Source: JANNYA01 sp031422315
Lineage (GTDB): Bacteria > Pseudomonadota > Gammaproteobacteria > Xanthomonadales > SZUA-5
Direction of reading: 5' to 3'
Assembly (NCBI GenBank): GCA_031422315.1
Contig: JANOQN010000011.1
Location: 150,813-214,812 of the forward strand
DNA length: 64,000 nt
A program made the position numbers and the translations under genes. Below are positions 43,845 through 52,936 of the stretch, one piece after another (position 1 is the stretch's first letter; every line of letters begins with the position of its first letter). The notes under the pieces were generated by a model. That model saw only the letters and a list, made by a program, of their open reading frames with translations, had not been told where the DNA came from and ran no database searches.

Positions 43845-46800
43845 ATGACAAATAAATTTTTCGCGCTCGCCGCGCTATTTACCAGCGCTTTCAGCGCATT
43901 TGCTCAAAACACTTCGCCAGCACCGTTTTCCTGGCAAACCAAAATCAGTGCGCCGATACAAACCTATGGTGGCGCGTTTGTGGATAATTTTAGCCAAGCG
44001 TCGCCGCGTTACATTGAACCATTGCCAGGCGATAAATGGCGGGTGTACCACGGTGCATTTGCGCAAGTGCTCGATGCCAATGGTGCGCCGGGGCCGATTG
44101 TTCAAACATCTAGTGCGTACGGCAGCGCTTTAAGTGAGTACGTTCCGGTTCCTGAAACTACGCTAATGCCGGACGGCGGCACGGCAAGTGTTGATGGGCC
44201 TGACCTGTTTGATCGCTATGATTCTTCAGTATTCACGCAAGCCATTAGCCCAGTCAACCCGCGCAGCTTTCGTGGCAATTGCGCTGTTCGGCGCCATCAC
44301 CCTAATGGCGATTTGGCGTGGCGCACGCAACTGGGCGATCTTGAGTTTGAAGGCTGCACCGGCGTGCTCGCGGTGCAGGAGCAAGTTTGGGCAATTGCCG
44401 AGGGAAGCGTGTATAGATTTGCCGCCGATGGCGCGAGATTGGGGAAAACGCGCTTGGGTGTGATTGGTCGAACTATGCTTTGGCGAGATAGTGCTGCTGA
44501 TTTGGATGGCGCGTACTTTGTCGGTAGCGCGCAAATAAACGATGTGGAGGCCGCGCAATCGCCATTATTGAAAAGTGTCATCGTTCGATTAAATGAGTTA
44601 GGTGTCGAGCAATGGCGATTTAGCGCAAATTCGACCGAGCGCTACCGCTTAGCAATAAAGTTGCCGGATGGCGTTGTATTTGCGAGCGAGCTGACAAGCA
44701 ACCAAACAAACGGCGAATTCGAACTCATCAAACTAGATCGCACTGGCGTTGAACGTTTTCGCCGCCGCATGCCGGGCAAAATCCTGGCGCTTGCACTGGA
44801 TCCAAATGGCGCTTATCGCGCGCTGATTCAAGCGAACTCAAACACGCTGGCACTGACTTATTTTGATGCGCGCGGGCTGACTACGAATCGCCGTGAAATT
44901 GCGGCAAACCCTGGTACTGAGGCAATTTTCGAATTTGCTGGCAACTCGCTACTGATTTGTGATCGATTAAATGCAACGGTATTTGATCGCAGCGGCCTTG
45001 CGCGCGCCGAGCTGGTCAGTGAGCATCCGCAAACGTTTCAAGGGCATAAAACCTGCCGCGCCAGGCTCAGCCAAAATGGTGAAGTGCTGCTGGGGCCAAA
45101 GCGCAAAAGCTGCAGTGATCGCGATTGCTTCGAACTGGTTCGAGTTGAGCTAAACAATAGCGCGCAAAGCCGCTGGCCGGTGCGGGATAGAAGAATTCGA
45201 GATCGGCTGCTCGCCGCAAGCTTTGAAGTGCAGGGCGGGCTTTTAGTGGCTAGCCAAGTCGACAGGCAGTTCGAAATTCGATTTATCGATGCGCTAGGTG
45301 CGGTGCGCTGGCAGCGGAATGTGGAGAGTAGCCCAAGGTATATTCCAGAAATAGTTGTTAACGAACAAATCTATTGTGTGATTGATAGGCCTGCGCTGGT
45401 CGAGAGTCCCAAGCTGGCCCAGTGCTATGGAATCGCAAACAATGCGTTTCGATTTAGTGTGGCCTTACCGACACCAAGCACAAGCGTTGTATTGCTATCT
45501 GATCGATTTCTGCTGGACGAGGGGCAACAATTCGAAACTTCAAGCCGTATCAAAGCCCTCGATTTTCAAGGCAACGTAATCTTTTTAGTTAACGAGCCAG
45601 GATCATTCAACGTAACGGTATCGGGGATCTACGGATTCAACGCACAAAGTTTTGTGCGCTGGGATACCCGCGGGCAGTTGGTGTCGCGGCATGCGCTGGC
45701 ACGTAATTCTGGAGTGATTATCAAACTCCTGGACGACGGCATCTTGGTCTGGAATAACGGAACCGTGTCAAGATTGGCTTTAGACGGCAGCGTGCGCTGG
45801 CAATCAAACGCTGGCGTAGATTCTGAAAGTTTGGACAAATTGGAACAGATCGGGGATCGCGTGGTTTTGGTGTTTGAAAACTCAGAGCCCGCTAGAAACT
45901 TGATGGCCGGCACGGTGCAGATTTTTTCCGCGCAAAATGGCACGCAGCTTGCCTCGCATACGATTGAAGTCACGGATACCCGAATTGTCAAAACCGCAAT
46001 CGCCAGCGCGCCAAGTGATCGGATTACCATTGTCGGCACCGATGCGCGCTACGCCGAAGTGCGCTATGTGCTGGACGCGCAATCCGGTAGTTTGCTGGAT
46101 GTGCAGTCGGGTGATTTGGGGCTGGCGCGCGCGCTGGCGGTCAATGCGGACTTCAATCGCTTTCCGGTATCGACCGATAACTTTTTGATCCGAACCATGA
46201 CCAATGAATTTGCCGAGACCGAAATGCTGGTCGCGAAACGCCAGTTTACCGTGCGGGAAAATCTGCCCGTGGGCAATCCAAGCTTGATCGGCGCGTGGTA
46301 CAACCCTCAAATGCCGGGGCAGGGCTTTTTTATCCAGCGCCTCGGCGATGTGCAATTTTTAACGTGGTTTTTCAGTCGACCGGATTTTGAGATCAATCCA
46401 GCTCGCTTGAGCTGGCTCAGCTTGCAGGGCAGTGCGGTGGGAACTAGCAAGCTGGCCGAGCTGAAGATTTATCGCTCAAGCGGCGGCAGCTTTGTAGGTG
46501 GCTCGGCACCGCTTTTTGAAGTTGGCAGCGCGCGCTTGAGCTTTCAAAGCTGCAGCGATGCCACGTTGAGCTACGTTTTAGCGCAAGACATTGAAGTATC
46601 TGATGATCTTTTAACCGGTAATTCGCGCAATCCACGTGATTTCCCGCCCGAACGCGGCGTCATTGCGCTGACGTCTTTGCTGCCAGCCACCGGTTGCGCC
46701 GCGCCACTTTCAACGCCAGCGCCGATTAGCACCAAAACCGGTCTGTTTAGCGATCCGCAAGTAGCCGGGCAAGGTATTATGAGTGTGGAAAATCAAGGCC

Positions 46801-47120
46801 AGCTATTCGCCGGCTGGTTTACTTTTGATCCGGCCGGTGCCAGCAATGATAGCTATTCGCACAGCTGGTTCACCCTGCAAGGCAGCACCACACCGGGCGC
46901 GCAAACTGTGCAAACGCAAATTTATCGCACGATTGGCACGATTCGAAACCGCAGCCAGCGCGGCAGTCAAATGGTGGTTGGCAGCGCCGAGTTTGATTTT
47001 CAAGATTGCAAAAATGTAACGGTAAACTATCGCTTTATTGACGGCGAAGCCGCGCTGGCGATGCGGGGTAAAAGCGGAACGGCTCGGTTGACGCGCAATG
47101 GCGATTGCCCGAGTCGATAA
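43845..47120 (+). CDS. Large exported protein with propeller-like region and two GQGF C-terminal repeats
   Basis: A 1091-residue protein with a signal peptide (MTNKFFALAALFTSAFSAFA). The first ~800 residues are PQQ/WD-like: repeated segments such as GVEQWRFSAN, ALDPNGAYRALIQANSNTLA and LDDGILVWNNGTVSRLALDG suggest a beta-propeller. Two C-terminal repeats follow: LIGAWYNPQMPGQGFFIQRL near 46290 with a later SWLSLQG, and TGLFSDPQVAGQGIMSVENQ near 46740 with SWFTLQG. This GxWYxPxxxGQGF unit recurs in xanthomonad secreted proteins. Start at ATG 43845, next to the toxin-antitoxin promoter. Function unknown; surface or secreted adhesion is a guess. Confidence 0.8.
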   Translation: MTNKFFALAALFTSAFSAFAQNTSPAPFSWQTKISAPIQTYGGAFVDNFSQASPRYIEPLPGDKWRVYHGAFAQVLDANGAPGPIVQTSSAYGSALSEYVPVPETTLMPDGGTASVDGPDLFDRYDSSVFTQAISPVNPRSFRGNCAVRRHHPNGDLAWRTQLGDLEFEGCTGVLAVQEQVWAIAEGSVYRFAADGARLGKTRLGVIGRTMLWRDSAADLDGAYFVGSAQINDVEAAQSPLLKSVIVRLNELGVEQWRFSANSTERYRLAIKLPDGVVFASELTSNQTNGEFELIKLDRTGVERFRRRMPGKILALALDPNGAYRALIQANSNTLALTYFDARGLTTNRREIAANPGTEAIFEFAGNSLLICDRLNATVFDRSGLARAELVSEHPQTFQGHKTCRARLSQNGEVLLGPKRKSCSDRDCFELVRVELNNSAQSRWPVRDRRIRDRLLAASFEVQGGLLVASQVDRQFEIRFIDALGAVRWQRNVESSPRYIPEIVVNEQIYCVIDRPALVESPKLAQCYGIANNAFRFSVALPTPSTSVVLLSDRFLLDEGQQFETSSRIKALDFQGNVIFLVNEPGSFNVTVSGIYGFNAQSFVRWDTRGQLVSRHALARNSGVIIKLLDDGILVWNNGTVSRLALDGSVRWQSNAGVDSESLDKLEQIGDRVVLVFENSEPARNLMAGTVQIFSAQNGTQLASHTIEVTDTRIVKTAIASAPSDRITIVGTDARYAEVRYVLDAQSGSLLDVQSGDLGLARALAVNADFNRFPVSTDNFLIRTMTNEFAETEMLVAKRQFTVRENLPVGNPSLIGAWYNPQMPGQGFFIQRLGDVQFLTWFFSRPDFEINPARLSWLSLQGSAVGTSKLAELKIYRSSGGSFVGGSAPLFEVGSARLSFQSCSDATLSYVLAQDIEVSDDLLTGNSRNPRDFPPERGVIALTSLLPATGCAAPLSTPAPISTKTGLFSDPQVAGQGIMSVENQGQLFAGWFTFDPAGASNDSYSHSWFTLQGSTTPGAQTVQTQIYRTIGTIRNRSQRGSQMVVGSAEFDFQDCKNVTVNYRFIDGEAALAMRGKSGTARLTRNGDCPSR

Positions 47121-47297
47121 AAAGTAATCAGGTGGCTTCTAGGCATAATTCCCGGAGCTGCTTTATTCGTATCATTACTCAGCATTTAAGACTTGAGGTC
47201 ATATAGTCACAGTAGGCTCATTATCGCGTGCGGTAGCTGCGGAACGGATTCCATTTCGGTCGGCTCGAGTCCGACGTTAGAGGCGCCGTGCGAACTC

Positions 47298-48704
47298 TCA
47301 CCCAACCCGCAACAACTCCAGCTTCTGCTCAGTCCGCTTTTTGACAATCACCATCGCTATTTCCATGGCTTGCTCGTAATTCAAGCGTGGGTCGACTGTG
47401 CTCTTGTAGGCGCGTTCAAGATCGGTTTCAGTCAGATCGCGCGCGCCGCCTAGGCATTCGGTCACGTTTTCACCGGTGAGTTCTAAATGCACGCCGCCCA
47501 AGCGCGTGCCGGCTGCGGCGTGGGCATCGAACGCCATTTCTAGCTCGGAGCGGATGTTTTCAAAGCGGCGGGTTTTGTAGCCATTCCCCGTGCTTTCGGT
47601 GTTGCCGTGCATGGCATCACAGGTCCACAGCACCACTTTGCCGTTTTTGTGGACGGCATCAAGCAGCTTGGGTAATTCGGCTGCAATTTTGCTAGCGCCC
47701 ATGCGGTGGATCAGCGTCAAACGGCCGGCTTCGTTACTCGGGTTGAGCGTATCGATTAAACGCAGCAGTTCGTCAGGCTTGACGCCGGGGCCGACTTTGA
47801 CTGCGATTGGGTTGCGCAAACCCCGGAAATATTCGACGTGTGCACCGTCCAATTGGGCTGTTCGCATGCCGATCCACGGAAAGTGGGTTGACAGATTAAA
47901 ATGGCCCCACTGGTGTGGCACGGGCCGGGTTAGCTGCTGTTCGTAGTGCAGCAGCAGAGCTTCGTGGCTGGTGTAAAAATCCGCGCGCCGCAGCTCGCCC
48001 ATGCGCGCGCCTGCGATGGTCTCCATAAAGCGCACCGCCTCACCAATGGAGTCGACGATTTTGCGATATTCGCGCTCAAGCGGCGAATGCTCAAGCCACG
48101 CAAGATCCCAGTATTCTGGGTGGTGTAGATCAGCAAAACCGCCGTCAATCAGTGCCCGCACGAAATTCATGGTCAGCGCCGAACGCATATGCGCTTCGAC
48201 TAATCGCTTTGGATCAGCGCGGCGCGCTTCGGGGGTAAAGTCGGTGCCGTTGACTATATCGCCGCGATAGCAGGGCAGGGTGACGCCGTTTTTGGTTTCC
48301 ATATCGGCTGAGCGCGGTTTGGCATATTGACCTGCGAAACGGCCCACGCGCACTACCGGCATGCGCAAGCCGTGCACTAGCACCAAGCTCATTTGCAGTA
48401 GCACTTTCAGGCGATTCGCAATCGTGGGTGATCCACAATCGGCAAAGCTTTCAGCGCAATCGCCGCCCTGCAACAAGAAGCGCTGGCCCTGCTGCGCCTG
48501 CGCGATTTCTTGCTTGAGCGCGATGATTTCCCACGAAGTAACCAGTGGCGGCAGCTGCGCAAGACTATCTAGGGCCTGTTGCAGCTCTGCAGCATCGTCA
48601 TAACTGGGCTGTTGCACGACCGCTTTTTGCTGCCAGGATTGTGGCGTCCAGCCGTTAAGCTCAGGAATTTTTTGTAAGTGCGCAGCTGGCATAGGTTTCA
48701 CCAT
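47298..48704 (-). CDS. aroG: 3-deoxy-7-phosphoheptulonate synthase, class II
   Basis: First enzyme of the shikimate pathway, condensing PEP with erythrose 4-phosphate. Class II (plant-like) form, about 468 residues from the ATG at 48704; an internal ATG at 48692 (MPAAHLQKIPELNGW) is also possible. Hallmarks: LQGGDCAESFADC, RVGRFAGQYAKPRS, CYRGDIVNGTDF, LHHPEYWDLAW, FYTSHEALLLHYEQ, VGPGVKPDELLRL, LIHRMG, LWTCDAMHGNTES, GGVHLELTGENVTECLGG. The frame is open as far as 48776, but codons above 48755 belong to an inserted MITE and are not native. Confidence 0.95.
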   Translation of the reverse strand: MVKPMPAAHLQKIPELNGWTPQSWQQKAVVQQPSYDDAAELQQALDSLAQLPPLVTSWEIIALKQEIAQAQQGQRFLLQGGDCAESFADCGSPTIANRLKVLLQMSLVLVHGLRMPVVRVGRFAGQYAKPRSADMETKNGVTLPCYRGDIVNGTDFTPEARRADPKRLVEAHMRSALTMNFVRALIDGGFADLHHPEYWDLAWLEHSPLEREYRKIVDSIGEAVRFMETIAGARMGELRRADFYTSHEALLLHYEQQLTRPVPHQWGHFNLSTHFPWIGMRTAQLDGAHVEYFRGLRNPIAVKVGPGVKPDELLRLIDTLNPSNEAGRLTLIHRMGASKIAAELPKLLDAVHKNGKVVLWTCDAMHGNTESTGNGYKTRRFENIRSELEMAFDAHAAAGTRLGGVHLELTGENVTECLGGARDLTETDLERAYKSTVDPRLNYEQAMEIAMVIVKKRTEQKLELLRVG

Positions 48705-48755
48705 TAATTCGAAAGCAGCTACGTTAACAGGTGTGAGCTGTGCTGCCAAACTAAC

Positions 48756-48895
48756 GGGAACCTCTAAACACTTCATTCTCGTCGTGAACGCTAAAAGTTC
48801 AAGAAAAATATTTCTTTATATATCAAACATATACCGCCTTAATATTTGTCTTTAGCGGCTAGCTTGACTTAGTAGTGAGGTTTTTAGAGGTTCCC
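48756..48895. mobile_element. 140-bp MITE-like element with 4-bp target duplication
   Basis: Ends GGGAACCTCTAAA (48756-48768) and TTTAGAGGTTCCC (48883-48895) are perfect 13-bp inverted repeats, extending imperfectly to about 22 bp. The element is flanked by TAAC on both sides (48752-48755 and 48896-48899), a target-site duplication. The interior is A/T-rich with no coding capacity. The ends resemble those of some IS5-family elements from memory. It lies just upstream of aroG. Confidence 0.75.
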
Positions 48896-48942
48896 TAACG
48901 CCTCACTAAGAAAAAAGACGCCTTTTAGCAGTTGCTACTCAT

Positions 48943-49545
48943 CTAGCTTGCCAGCTTCTGCGCAATCAATGCCACTCGTTTGCCCAGTGCGCGCGCCAAT
49001 TCGCGCTCATCGGCGCTAATCGGATTACGGCCATCATTTCCTGCAAGGTGGCTTGCACCATAGGGCGTTCCGCCAGTTTCGGTGCGGCTGAGTGCGGCTT
49101 CGGTGTAAGGTAGGCCGACTAAAATCATGCCGTGGTGCAGTAGCGGCAGTAGCATGCCGAGTAGCGTGGATTCTTGCCCGCCGTGCATTGAGCCAGTCGA
49201 AGTGATCGCGCCCGCAGGTTTTCCGACCAATGCGCCGTTTAGCCACAACCCTGTGCTGCGCTCAAAAAACGCTTTTAACGGTGCGGCCATACTGCCAAAG
49301 CGGGTCGGTGAAGCCAATATCAAACCGGCGCAGCTGTTCAAATCTTCCAACGTTACAATGGCGGCTTGGCTATTCGTGCTGCCGTCAAACTCAGCTACCG
49401 TGCGCAGCATGGCACTGCCACCGGCTTCTGATACGCCGCGTGCGGCTAGTCTGGCCATTTGCTCGGTTGCGCCATGGCGGGAGTAGTACAGCACTAAAAT
49501 GTCGCCAGTGCTTGATGCACTGGAATTAGCAACGGAATCGCTCAT
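48943..49545 (-). CDS. wrbA: NAD(P)H:quinone oxidoreductase, WrbA type
   Basis: A 200-residue flavodoxin-fold protein that binds FMN and reduces quinones. ILVLYYSRHGATEQMARLAA (16-35) is the FMN phosphate loop; LNSCAGLILASPTRFGSMAA holds the typical P-T-R-F-G, and STGSMHGGQESTLLGMLLPL and ALSRTETGGTPYGASHLAG are family hallmarks. Its ATG overlaps the truB stop by 4 nt, so they are co-transcribed. A Ser-rich N terminus (MSDSVANSSASSTGD) precedes the domain. Confidence 0.93.
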   Translation of the reverse strand: MSDSVANSSASSTGDILVLYYSRHGATEQMARLAARGVSEAGGSAMLRTVAEFDGSTNSQAAIVTLEDLNSCAGLILASPTRFGSMAAPLKAFFERSTGLWLNGALVGKPAGAITSTGSMHGGQESTLLGMLLPLLHHGMILVGLPYTEAALSRTETGGTPYGASHLAGNDGRNPISADERELARALGKRVALIAQKLAS

Positions 49546-50582
49546 GCGCGTTCGCCTTGTTGTTGGTTGGTCAAATCGCCAAGCCGATTTGACATACTTG
49601 GATCATCGCCAGGGCGATTGGCCATACTTGGATCATCGCCAAGCCGATTGGCCATACTTGGATCACACAGAAGCCGCTGAATTTGTAGCACGCCTTCGCT
49701 ATCTGATTCAGAAATGCCCAACGCCAGCGCGCCATATTTGACCCGATACAGGCCAGGCGCTTTGCGCAGTGGCAAGCGCTGGCCCTGTAAATACCGCTTG
49801 GCGTGCGCGCTGTCTAGCACTAGCTCAGGCAGTGCCGTTATGCCGGCATCTAAGGGCAACAGGTGTGCAAGCCGCGCTTCAAAATCCAGCGCTTCCAAAG
49901 CATCAAGTGAAACTAACGGTGCGCTTTTAAACGGATCGACCCAGTTTCGATGCAGCGCTACCGCGTGCGCCAAAGTGCCGAGTGCTATGCCGATATCCTC
50001 AACTAAGCTGCGAATATAAGTGCCTTTGCCGCACTCGGTTTCAAACTCGACTCGGTTGTCTTGATAGCTCAACAAGCGAATCGAATGAACTTCAATTTCC
50101 CGCGCTTGGGTTTCAAATTCCACGCCATCGCGCGCCAATTTGTACATCGGCACGCCATCTTTTTTTAGCGCGCTGTAGCGCGGCGGCCGCTGCATTTGCT
50201 TGCCGAGAAAGCGCTGCAAAACCGCCGCGACTTCATCAGCGGACAATGCAGGTACTGCCGCTTGCGCAACCATTTGCCCAGTCAAATCGCCGGTGTCGCT
50301 TTGCTGACCAAGCAGCGCAGTCGCACGGTAGCATTTGCGCGCCGTCAGCATGTAGGTGCAGGTTTTAGTCGCTTCGCCTAAAGCGATAGGCAGCGCGCCG
50401 GTTGCAAACGGGTCAAGCGTGCCGGCATGCCCGGCTTTTTCGGCTTTCAGCAGCCACTTGACCTTTTGCAGAGCATAGTTGGATGACGCATCGACGGGCT
50501 TGTCGAGCAAGATAATTCCGTCGATTTTGCGCCGTTCTTTGCGCTGATTCCCACGATTACTGCGTACATCGTTTGCCTGCAT
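49542..50582 (-). CDS. truB: tRNA pseudouridine-55 synthase with tandem-repeat tail
   Basis: 346 residues. The N-terminal catalytic domain opens IDGIILLDKPVDASSNYALQ, and GHAGTLDPFATGALP holds the catalytic Asp57. RCYRATALLGQQSDTGDLTG-like (KCYRATALLGQQSDTGDLTG) and PPRYSALKKDGVPMYKLARD also fit. The C-terminal PUA-like part ends at LLCDPSM, then a tail of about 30 residues with three copies of DPSMANRLGD (encoded by 49576-49665), which is not a family feature. TruB makes the T-loop pseudouridine of tRNAs. rbfA, infB and nusA, its usual neighbours, are not present. Confidence 0.95.
   Translation of the reverse strand: MQANDVRSNRGNQRKERRKIDGIILLDKPVDASSNYALQKVKWLLKAEKAGHAGTLDPFATGALPIALGEATKTCTYMLTARKCYRATALLGQQSDTGDLTGQMVAQAAVPALSADEVAAVLQRFLGKQMQRPPRYSALKKDGVPMYKLARDGVEFETQAREIEVHSIRLLSYQDNRVEFETECGKGTYIRSLVEDIGIALGTLAHAVALHRNWVDPFKSAPLVSLDALEALDFEARLAHLLPLDAGITALPELVLDSAHAKRYLQGQRLPLRKAPGLYRVKYGALALGISESDSEGVLQIQRLLCDPSMANRLGDDPSMANRPGDDPSMSNRLGDLTNQQQGERA
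49576..49665. repeat. Three 30-bp tandem repeats inside truB
   Basis: Units 49576-49605, 49606-49635 and 49636-49665 each read TCGCCAAGCCGATTGGCCAT then ACTTGGATCA, with a few changes. A multiple of three bases keeps the frame and adds ten residues per copy. Copy number could vary by slippage. Confidence 0.9.
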
Positions 50583-50642
50583 GGATGGTTCCTGAGATGA
50601 ATGCGATTCGATCTGATGTGTTTGCGACGGCGCCAGTTTAGG

Positions 50643-51413
50643 CTATGAACCCAACCTTTCATGCACTAGAAACGCCTCTGCTGCGGCTTTTCCAAAGCGC
50701 GCATAGCTGGCTTCAGACGGGTGAAATCCATCTGCCGCAAAGGATTGCGCATCGGCGGCAAATTTAACCGGCAAAAACAGCACATGATCGTGCTCGCGTG
50801 CCAGCTTTTGCAGCAGCTGGTCGATCATGCGCGCGCGCATCGCAAACACCGTGCGCATCGGCTTGGGCAGTAGCGGAAATCCATGCACGGGCGGCAAACC
50901 ACAAAGCATCACTACTGCCTGCGGCGCACGCTCGCGAATCTGCCGCAGCTGCTTGGTCAAGGCCTTACGGAAGCGTGTACGGCGCGTTAGCCCAGTGATG
51001 TCGTTCACGCCGATGGAAATCAGCACCCAATCCCAAGCTTGATCCTTGGGCACCTGTGGCCAAAGCCCGGCTTCCAGCTGCGTCGATTCGATGCCGATTT
51101 TGCCGACCGCGTGCCAGGCCAGGTTTTGCGCCAATGCGCGCGCCAACGTGCTGGCGCACTGCCCACTTAAACCCAGTGCATGCGTGCTAGCGCCTACGCC
51201 CGCGACAACGGAATCGCCGAATATCAGCAATCGTTTTTCCGCGTGAACCTCCTCAAGCGACGTTACATTGGCCTGCGATCCGTCTGCTAACGCAATTCCA
51301 AAAGCCACACCCTCTGCGCCGGCAAACCGTGGCGCTGTTTTATGTACGCGCAAAGCCTGCGGTAAAACCCGAGGCAAATTGCTCCAAAATCGCAAGCTTT
51401 GACGAAAGGACAT
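50643..51413 (-). CDS. SGNH/GDSL-type hydrolase
   Basis: A 256-residue esterase/lipase of the SGNH fold. Block I is LLIFGDSVVAGVGAS with nucleophile Ser68, block III is ISIGVNDITG with Asn137, and block V is DGFHPSEASY with Asp228 and His231. It has no obvious signal peptide, so it may be cytoplasmic or membrane-linked through its basic N terminus (MSFRQSLRFWSNLPRVLPQA). Substrate unknown; family members cut esters of lipids or sugars. truB starts 60 bp downstream, on the same strand. Confidence 0.88.
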   Translation of the reverse strand: MSFRQSLRFWSNLPRVLPQALRVHKTAPRFAGAEGVAFGIALADGSQANVTSLEEVHAEKRLLIFGDSVVAGVGASTHALGLSGQCASTLARALAQNLAWHAVGKIGIESTQLEAGLWPQVPKDQAWDWVLISIGVNDITGLTRRTRFRKALTKQLRQIRERAPQAVVMLCGLPPVHGFPLLPKPMRTVFAMRARMIDQLLQKLAREHDHVLFLPVKFAADAQSFAADGFHPSEASYARFGKAAAEAFLVHERLGS

Positions 51414-51715
51414 CGAGATAGACCGGGTTTTCAGCTAGAGAGAGGTTGAGGATACCTTTAGCGTGGACATTGGTTAACTCTAAAACAAGCGTGGCAATTC
51501 GAATCTCGCCGATCAGTTAACACAGCAAACAAGATCTGTAAGCCTTGCACAAAAGCGCTAAAACATTGCGGCACGATATTCCATCCGCCACATCACAGTG
51601 GCCAGTAAATCGTTCTGCTTTGCTAAACAACTAAACCGAAGTCGGCAGATTTTCACTGGAAAAGCGCACAGCTGCCCACACTCTTTGGGAGCGCTCATCT
51701 ATTGGAGGAACTGAA
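51414..51715. other. Noncoding gap between divergent genes
   Basis: A 302-bp stretch between the SGNH hydrolase and htpX start points. It should hold promoters for both, but no confident -35/-10 pair, repeat or RNA gene is visible. The htpX ribosome-binding site GGAGGAA lies at its right end. Confidence 0.5.
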
Positions 51716-52579
51716 ATGTTGCGAATTGGATTGTTTGTAATGACCAACGTAGCGGTGCTGGCGATGCTCTCGTTGGTGGCAAGTCTGACTGGCATTGATC
51801 GATATGCAGGTGGTATGGGGCCGCTCTTGATGTATTCGGCGGTGATCGGATTCACCGGATCGATCATTTCCTTGTTGATTAGCAAACCCATGGCGAAGTG
51901 GAGCACCGGCGCGCAAGTGATTGCTCAGCCTAGCAATGAAGTGGAAGCCTGGCTGTTGCAAACCGTCAAACGCCAGGCGGATGCGGCGGGAATTGCTATG
52001 CCCGAAGTGGCTATTTACCCAGCGCCGGAGTCGAACGCTTTCGCCACCGGTGCGTTCAAAAATTCTGCGTTGGTCGCGGTCAGTGTTGGCTTGCTAAACA
52101 ATATGCGGCGTGATGAAGTTGAAGCGGTGCTTGCCCATGAAGTGAGCCACATTGCCAACGGCGATATGGTGACGATGGCGCTGCTGCAAGGTGTGTTGAA
52201 TACCTTTGTGGTGATGATTTCAAGGGTAGTCGCGCAAATCGCTGATAGCGCAATGCGCCGTGATAACGATAATTCCGGCCCCGGTTTTGTCTATTTCATC
52301 GTCTCAATGGTGATGCAGCTGGTTCTGGGCGTGCTGGCTTCGATTGTTCTAGCATGGTTTTCCAGGCGCAGAGAATTTCGCGCAGATGCCGGTGCGGCAA
52401 AGCTTGCGGGCGCGAATAAGATGGTCGCAGCGCTTGAGCGCTTAAAGGGCGGCGGCGAGTCGAGCTTGCCGCAGTCGGTGCAAGCGATGGGTATTGCCAG
52501 CCACAAGGCGATGAGTCTGTTTGCTACCCATCCGCCGCTAGATGATCGTATTCAGGCGCTGCGTCAACGTGGAATTTAG
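51716..52579 (+). CDS. htpX: Membrane zinc protease HtpX
   Basis: An M48-family protease of inner-membrane quality control, 287 residues. Two N-terminal hydrophobic segments (LFVMTNVAVLAMLSLVASL and LMYSAVIGFTGSIISLLI), the zinc motif HEVSH with His141, Glu142 and His145, then two more hydrophobic segments, and the third zinc ligand Glu in RREFRADAGAAKLAG. PESNAFATGAFKNSALVAVS is a family hallmark. ATG 51716 has GGAGGAA at 8 nt. htpX is an envelope-stress gene in other bacteria and here lies near the rpoE operon. Confidence 0.96.
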   Translation: MLRIGLFVMTNVAVLAMLSLVASLTGIDRYAGGMGPLLMYSAVIGFTGSIISLLISKPMAKWSTGAQVIAQPSNEVEAWLLQTVKRQADAAGIAMPEVAIYPAPESNAFATGAFKNSALVAVSVGLLNNMRRDEVEAVLAHEVSHIANGDMVTMALLQGVLNTFVVMISRVVAQIADSAMRRDNDNSGPGFVYFIVSMVMQLVLGVLASIVLAWFSRRREFRADAGAAKLAGANKMVAALERLKGGGESSLPQSVQAMGIASHKAMSLFATHPPLDDRIQALRQRGI

Positions 52580-52936
52580 CGCTTGCAAAGCAATCGACGC
52601 GCGCCGTGTAACTTGAAAAAAATGCTAATCAACATGCACCCTGCAAACGCGCTGAGATTCCTAGGTCTGGCACCGCCAATTGCAGTCTCCACCAGTTTCT
52701 CTGGTGCATGCGCAGCTTTAACAGTATGAGTTTCGCGATTGCATCTAGATGGCCCATACTAAAAAAACAGCGAGTGACACTTTAACAATAAACGATTTGT
52801 CGAAACTAACAGCTGACGTTACCGCACACGATGCGACGACAGTGCAGCTCAACCGCTTTAAAAAACTGCAACCTCGAAGCCTGATTTAATCTAAAATTTG
52901 GGGACTTGGCGATCGCCATCTTTACCCGAGACCGCA
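52580..52936. other. Noncoding gap before the CPXCG gene
   Basis: A 357-bp gap with no clear gene, hairpin or repeat. It should carry the htpX terminator and the promoter of the next gene, but neither is convincing by eye. Confidence 0.4.

Noticed and set aside
45629..46355. Long leftward open frames within the 1091-residue protein gene
   Set aside because: Antisense to a continuous, well-patterned coding sequence; translated products are compositionally random.
48705..48776. Longer N terminus for the DAHP synthase starting MKCLEVPVSL
   Set aside because: The first codons lie inside the MITE terminal repeat and beyond its target duplication, so they are not native coding sequence.
49576..49665. 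CRISPR-like array
   Set aside because: Units are directly adjacent with no spacers and are read in frame within truB; it is a coding tandem repeat.
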